Shown here: one piece after another, positions 58,954 to 64,000 of the stretch
How the letters are laid out: the number at the start of each line of letters is the position of its first letter
How positions within the stretch are numbered: the first letter of the stretch is position 1
Assembly (NCBI GenBank): GCA_001179505.1
Contig: CDMY01000791.1
Location: forward strand, 157,487 to 221,486
From: Vitrella brassicaformis
Taxonomy: Eukaryota > Sar > Vitrellaceae
Reading direction: 5' to 3'
DNA: 64,000 bases
The notes under the pieces: model-generated
What the model was told of the DNA's origin: nothing
The model's input: only the letters and a program-made list of their open reading frames with translations
The model's database searches: none
Translations under genes and position numbers: made by a program

Positions 58954-59396
58954 GGCCGGACATGCAGGTAGGAGTGAGATGCATGGGTGTCTCCTCAGGG
59001 CTACGCCTGTCTATATTTTGTATTAGGTCCACTCCTTCCTTAACTTACGCGCACCCCTCTCGCCGAGGTGTCGGCGAGAATGGGCGGGTTTGTAAGTATG
59101 ATGGGCCACCGGAAAATGACTGAGGAGACACGATGACGCTCACTGCCTTGCTTCCCGCTTCTTTTATGCAGGCAATCGCTGACTACATTTTATATCAGTA
59201 GAGATGTACTTCCGGGGTACGCGCTACCATGTCTGCCAAGCGGTAAACGCAGGCCACGAATGCCCTGATCTGGGATGGTACCAGACGTGCTTCTCAGACG
59301 CGGACAAGACCATGACGGCACCCAGGCGCCTTCGGTGATAAAGACTGGATAGCCCTTTTTATCGAGTACCCTTCCTTCGTGGCGCCGCGCCAGATC
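58954..59396. other. Spacer with a perfect hairpin and a mini-ORF
   Basis: The stretch contains a perfect 9-bp inverted repeat with a 4-base loop at 59058-59079. A 44-codon ORF (59203-59337, starting MYFRGTRYHVCQ) has coding-like composition but no partner exons. No larger gene is supported. Confidence 0.5.
59058..59079. repeat. Perfect inverted repeat (hairpin)
   Basis: tctcgccga and tcggcgaga are exact reverse complements around the loop ggtg. It lies about 100 bases upstream of the start of the small minus-strand gene and 320 bases upstream of the tandem-family gene. Confidence 0.85.
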
Positions 59397-60365
59397 ATGC
59401 CAGCCAACGAGCAGCCCTTCCCCATCAGCCGTACCCTCACACCCCATATTCGACAAAACACCGATGCCGTGAAGCGCTCATCGTCGGAAGATAGAACAAA
59501 CACCACGATGGAAGCAGGTGACACACACAAACACAAGGCAGCGAGCGGGAGGCGCCATCAACAGTGATTGTTCTCCGTGTGGCAGTTGAGTGTGATGCTG
59601 GTGGCAATGGTGGCAGTGGATCATCTGCGACTCGTGTGCCCGGCAGTGCCACTAGTGCCGCGAATCAGCAGGTCAGCATCAGCCTTCACCAGTTGCATTT
59701 CGTTGCAGCGACGTGTAGCCTGTGTGATGCAGGCTGTCAGTGATAGTCGCTTTCATCGCATGCGGGAGCAGTTGGATCTCATGCGCGACATCGCCGACAC
59801 ACTACAGACACAGGTACGTGTTGTACAGACATTATGTAGCCCTGGTTGCTTCCATGGGCAAGTTAACTGCCGCCTCTGTTGGCTGTGTTTCGTGTCAGTG
59901 CGTGGACCTGTCGACAGCACAAGAGGACGTGTCTGAGCGGCTGTCTGATCGGCTGATGCGCATTGAGTCGGACCTCCACCACATGGAACAGATCCTCGAG
60001 AGCTCACAGGTGCGCATATCGATGGGTGCGGGATGTGAGTGCACTTTCGTGAGCTCGCGTGGTGTGCCGTTAGGTTGGTGTTGGCGGGGCGATGGCTGTA
60101 GACGAAGAGGCAAGTGAAGGACCTGACAACTCCAAATCGGACAAGGCTGTGCGAGTGGACGGTACTTGAAGAGGAAACGGGAGAGAGACCGTCATTGACG
60201 GCTGGCAATCCCTTCCATGTGTGAATGCAGCTACTTGCAGCCGTGAGGGAGAATGATTCCCCTGCTTCTGCGGCTGCTAGTGCTAGCAGTAGCGCTGCTG
60301 CTGCTGGTGGTCGTGATACGGAGCGACACAAGGATGAAACAGCGACCCGCCACATGCGCCAAGAG

Positions 60366-60411
<46 letters not shown>

Positions 60412-61788
60412 CTGCGTGTGTGCAGGTGGTGTGTCGGAGGACTTTGAGCAAGGAGAGAGCAAAGGCCAGCAACAGCTTCAGGAGGTCAGTGTGTGAATGC
60501 ACTGCCAGACATGGCTCCCGGGATTCATTGCTCTCACTCCCCTTGTCCGTCTGTCTGTCTGTCTGTCTGTCAGGGTGTCGGCCCGCTGGGTGTCGGCAGT
60601 CTGACGAGTGAGGCGCTGTGCGAGGCGACGTCATCAGGCTTCTTCCTCACCAAGATGAGCTCACTGCCGCCCGGCGGGATCGACAAGGGGCCGGCGGAGA
60701 TGACAGAGGGCAACCACCACAACACGATCATCGCACCCCGTGCTCTCGACCAAAGCGCCAGCCACAGCAGAGGCCGCTCGTCATCCCTTCCGCCTCGAGT
60801 GGTGCCCCCGTCGCTGCATGATGATGCCTCACCATCTTGCCAGCGCAGCTCCGGCGGACAGGTGAAGCACGGTCAAGCAGCCCCTTGGTGGCAGCATGCA
60901 GTGTCCATATCTTTCTCCCCCGGTCTAACAGGTTCGCATAGGGGATTTCGAGTTTCTGCACCAGCTGCTTGTGCAGGTGTGGCGATGGATGGGAGGCAAC
61001 ACCGTGCATGAGTGTTGTTCATTCCCTCTCTTGTGTGTTCCGTGCCTTCAGAACCACGCGGTAGCTTGTATGGACGCCTCTCAGCTGCCCAACCAGGTCA
61101 GTCGGCGTCCCGTCCCCACAGCCACGGTGGTCGTCCACAGGTCAGGCTGCGGTGCATGTGTGTTGTATGTGTGCTGGTGCAGAGTCCCATGACGCTGAGG
61201 ACCACGCGTCGGTGAAAAGAGCCCTGCAGGCAGCGAGGGACGCCCTGTGGACGGGCTTCGGGAGCCTTCAGAACATCAGATACCAGGCAGGCACCTTGGC
61301 ACGCACAACGACACACACTGCTATACATTGTATCCCTGCGGCACGTCTGTGGTGTGGCATGTGTGGTGTGTGCAGCATGACCCACAGCTCGAGGGCAACG
61401 AGTTCCACCTGCACGAGAGGGGCAGCATGTCAACTTGCAACGAGGGACCGGTAGGTAACCACCAACGCACAGAGAGGAGCGTATCTGCACTGTCGCGCCG
61501 CACTCCGTACCTATCTGTATGTCGATGGATCACCAGGCTCAATTCCGCGTGTCATCGCTCGAGCTCGCCCACGTCATGAGCTTGTTGCCTCCGTGGGACC
61601 TCGGCCGCCGTCTCCTCAGCAAGGACCTCTCCTCGCAGTCACTCCCCCGCTGCGGACGCTATGTCATCGACTGCAGTGACCCGGCAATGCGGTCTACGTG
61701 GGAGCGCATGCCGTCGGACGTGGCCCGCAAGCTGGGGCGGCGGCTGGTCAATCTCACATGTGGGTGCGCCTCGTTGAGGGTCACATGA
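59397..61788 (+). CDS. Tandem-family gene, copy 1 (unknown function)
   Basis: Twelve exons: 59397-59517, 59586-59671, 59733-59813, 59899-60009, 60231-60306, 60426-60484, 60574-60861, 60932-60976, 61052-61096, 61185-61286, 61376-61450 and 61537-61788; 446 aa. The N-terminal third has helical segments (RMREQLDLMRDIADTLQTQ, RLMRIESDLHHMEQILESSQ), followed by Ala/Ser-rich linkers. The C-terminal part (IGDFEFLHQLLVQ, HDPQLEGNEFHLHERGS, PPWDLGRRLL, RCGRYVIDCSDPAMRSTW, ARKLGRRLVNL) is shared with the next gene. The intron after 61286 uses a GC donor. After NLT the frame shifts relative to copy 2 because of a deletion, giving a short divergent end (CGCASLRVT). The end of the exon at 60306 could also be 60309. 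Confidence 0.7.
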
Positions 61789-61863
61789 AGGGCCGTAAGG
61801 AACAGGCGAGAGAGGAGGGACAGCGGCAGCCCAGCAGCAGAGGTGCACCCACAACACGTACTA

Positions 61864-63012
61864 ATGTCGGGTTCGGGCACGTCTCAGGATGACGACACCA
61901 CTGACCAGGTGAAGCACCAAAGGCTTTCTGACGGCCATGGCCATCTCTTCCTTCTCTCTAATTCATCCAGAGACCCGCAGTGCATCTCGACGAAGTCCAT
62001 CTCCGGCCATCGCAGGTACTGATCAGTCACGCTATGCACACTGGTGAATCTGAGCCTGCCCGGCTGCGTCTGTCAGAACAACGATGATGAGTACAGAGCG
62101 CCGAAGACGGATCCCTCAAAGGTCGACGACACATCGCGGCCAGCTGGGAGCTCGTAAGCATCGACGCTCGGTCTCACGTGTGTGTGTGTGCGTACCTGTG
62201 TGTGTGTGTTTGTAGCTCATCGAGCGATGCAGTGAGCGCACGGCTGCCATCTGACGCCCGTGTCGGCATCCCGCCTGCGACGGAGAAGGACAGCCCGTTG
62301 GTGAATCCTGGAGAGATGCAGACCATCAGATATCAGGTATGAGATACCCTTACCCAGCGGCGCATCGACATACATATGTATGTATGTGTGTGGTGCTGTG
62401 TGTGGTGTGCGCAGCACGACCCGCGGATTGAGGGCACCTTGTTCCATCTGGACGAGAGGGGCAACAAACCACCTCGCAACGACGGACCGGTGGGCTACCG
62501 ACACACACACAGGGGAACATCGATATTGTGCCTCACACCCATGCGGCTGCGTGCGTCTGTGTGTGCGTGGATTGGTTGTCAGGCTGCGTCTCGCCTGTCG
62601 CCTCTGGATCTGGGCAACATCATCAGCTTCTCGCAGCCGTGGGACCTCTCCCAGCTGTGCTTCAGCACAGACATCGCCAGCCAGGCGCCCATACACCAAT
62701 GCGCATACCTCGCCATCGACTGGAGGGACGCGTCCACGCGAGATATGTGCCAGCGGATACCCATCCCTGCGGCCCGCCGGCTGGGGCGGCGGCTGATCAA
62801 CCTCGAGACGCTGGTGGTGCGCTACCCCATTGGCAGCCCCCTCTGGTGCTTCGACGTGTGGGTCAGTATCGTTGAGGGCCACTTGGAGGGGCACGACGCA
62901 CTAGCGAGAAAGGATAATGGCGCACCACGCGCGAGGGACGATGCTTCATCGGCGCGCTTTGGGTGTATCTTTGTGTGTGTGTGTCTGTGTCTGTTTGCAG
63001 GTTGTCGACTGA
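61864..63012 (+). CDS. Tandem-family gene, copy 2 (unknown function)
   Basis: Exons 61864-61908, 61971-62015, 62077-62153, 62216-62336, 62415-62489, 62583-62861 and 63001-63012; 217 aa. It starts only 75 bases after the stop of copy 1. From MQTIRYQ onward each exon matches copy 1: HDPRIEGTLFHLDERGN (75-base exon in both), then PWDLSQLC, CAYLAIDWRDASTRDM and ARRLGRRLINL. It continues with a segment absent from copy 1 (TLVVRYPIGSPLWCFDVW). An alternative 3' end (donor after 62865, then 63001-63081 and 63145-63191) is also in frame and gives 257 aa. No family was recognised; Trp/Cys-rich conserved blocks suggest a compact folded domain. Confidence 0.65.
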
Positions 63013-63305
63013 TGCCCAGGTTGGCCATGATACTCAACCAGTCGAGGAAGCCACTTGGAGTAGACCCATACGCCTCAGAAGGTCAGTGGTGGGAGCGGGA
63101 AAGCGTCACGGGACCGTTCCCTTAACACTATCTTCCTTCAACAGATTATCGGTGCCTACATTTTATATTCGTTGAGCTTTTTCTTCCTTGAGACCTGCAC
63201 TGAGTTGCCCGCAGCTCTTCCCCCATCCGGACTCTCTGTCCTTCGGCATGAACGGACATTCAGTCTTTGCCACCTGCCCATTCGTAGGGCCCTTGTTGGT
63301 TGCAG

Positions 63306-63702
63306 GCACTCCACCAGTTGCTCCAGCAGGTGAGCAGGCAGAACGACTGCGACGATTCTAAACTTGTGATCGCAATGCCGTGCTGTTGCTGGTCTACACT
63401 GCCTCTTTGTCAACAGCTGGGTACAGTGGCGCGCCTGAACTCCTCGCAACTCGCCGACAAGGTCGCTGGCAGAAAGTCCATGCTCGTGACACAATCACGT
63501 TATACTCTGTGTGTGTGGTATGTGTTTGGTGGCGTAGTCTCCCGAGACACTGGAGCGGAGCGCCCACCAGCGGCTGAGAGACCGCTTCAGGACCGTGGCA
63601 AGTATCCTGTTGGGCTCTGCTCCCGACCTGCAGACTTACAGCACCACATGCACAGACGTCAACAGTCAGCCACCGAGCACACACACGGTGGGCATGGATT
63701 AA
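63306..63702 (+). pseudogene. Partial tandem-family copy 3
   Basis: Three exon-like blocks, 63306-63329, 63417-63461 and 63538-63702, line up with consecutive exons of copy 1: LHQLLQQ with LHQLLVQ, LNSSQLADK with MDASQLPNQ (both 45 bases), and a block ending LLGSAPDLQTYS with GFGSLQNIRYQ. Splice sites are intact. No convincing 5' part or start was found, and the conserved HDP/PWDL exons do not follow before a stop at 63702. It is probably a truncated duplicate, but a gene continuing through undetected exons is possible. Confidence 0.45.
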
Positions 63703-63743
63703 TTCAATGCTTGCTCTGTGTGCGCGGCTCATCGGGTACTGAG

Positions 63744-64000
63744 ATGGATTCCCGGCGTTCTCAAGCTCCTCAGGCAGCTGACACGCGTCGACCAGATCAG
63801 CCACTTGAGACCAGCCTGTCATCCCGGGGCGGTGTCGAGGACACGTCCAAACAGCATGGTGCGCGCTGCATGGGAGGGTCCCTGCCGCATGAGATTGGCC
63901 ACACCCCGCATCTCTGACCAGATGGAGTCAAGCCAGCTTACGACCGGCTTTTCTTCCCGCTCCAATCCCCTGCTGCTGCTGCTGCTGCTGTTGTTAATGA
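63744..64000 (+). other. Possible 5' end of a further gene at window edge
   Basis: An ORF from the ATG at 63744 encodes a Gln/Arg/Ser-rich peptide that stops at 63917. By position it resembles the short acidic/polar first exons of copy 2, so it may be the start of a fourth tandem copy truncated by the window edge. Evidence is weak. Confidence 0.25.
63970..63990. repeat. (CTG)n trinucleotide run
   Basis: Seven CTG units lie at the right edge of the window. Confidence 0.95.

Overview
This is a nuclear genome window from a eukaryotic alga-like protist. Genes are dense and cut into many short exons by GT-AG introns of roughly 50-250 bases, with acceptors typically preceded by tgtgtctgt-type tracts. 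Two proteins (at 1-1244 and 47622-49189) begin with a signal peptide followed directly by a Phe, the bipartite targeting pattern of plastids of red-algal origin. An enkurin-like gene implies a flagellum. Secreted proteins carry trefoil, PAN, SUEL-type and fucolectin-type domains. Together these fit an alveolate with a complex plastid; a chromerid such as Vitrella is my best guess, by inference only. I saw no tRNA, rRNA, CRISPR array or transposase gene.

Layout from left to right. A plastid-type TPR protein (-) is paired with a two-cupin ChrR-like protein (+). A secreted Ig-like/arylsulfotransferase/trefoil protein (-) is paired with a secreted sulfatase carrying LamG-like domains (+), 53 bases apart. 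A membrane-anchored lectin protein with SUEL, fucolectin-like and PAN domains (-) follows. Next come a PXA-PX-Nexin_C sorting nexin (-) paired with an N-myristoylation-type protein (+), a small mitochondrial-type membrane protein (+), a 19-exon coiled-coil protein (-) paired with a secreted PAN protein (+), an enkurin-like protein (-) paired with V-ATPase subunit G (+), and a 31-exon SF1 (Upf1-type) helicase with a dsRNA-binding-like N-terminus (-) paired with a two-TM protein (+). Then follow a thylakoid-lumen-type protein (-) paired with ribosomal protein eL15 (+), a PX/coiled-coil protein (-) paired with an unrecognised protein (+), a small unknown gene (-), and at the right edge a tandem array of one unrecognised gene family (+).

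The most striking large-scale property is that nearly all genes lie in head-to-head pairs with 37-301 bases between start codons, so most promoters are probably bidirectional. The long gene-free stretches, rich in microsatellites, lie mainly between 3' ends.

The best candidate for a functional module is 3364-17068: a putative extracellular sulfotransferase, a putative sulfatase on the same divergent promoter, and a surface protein with up to seven carbohydrate- or protein-binding modules. These could make, edit and bind a sulfated surface polymer. Two genes (12602-17068 and 56110-57930) need one extra base to keep frame. Exon boundaries were assigned by eye from splice sites, reading phase and protein similarity; summed coding lengths are multiples of three for all complete models except those two.
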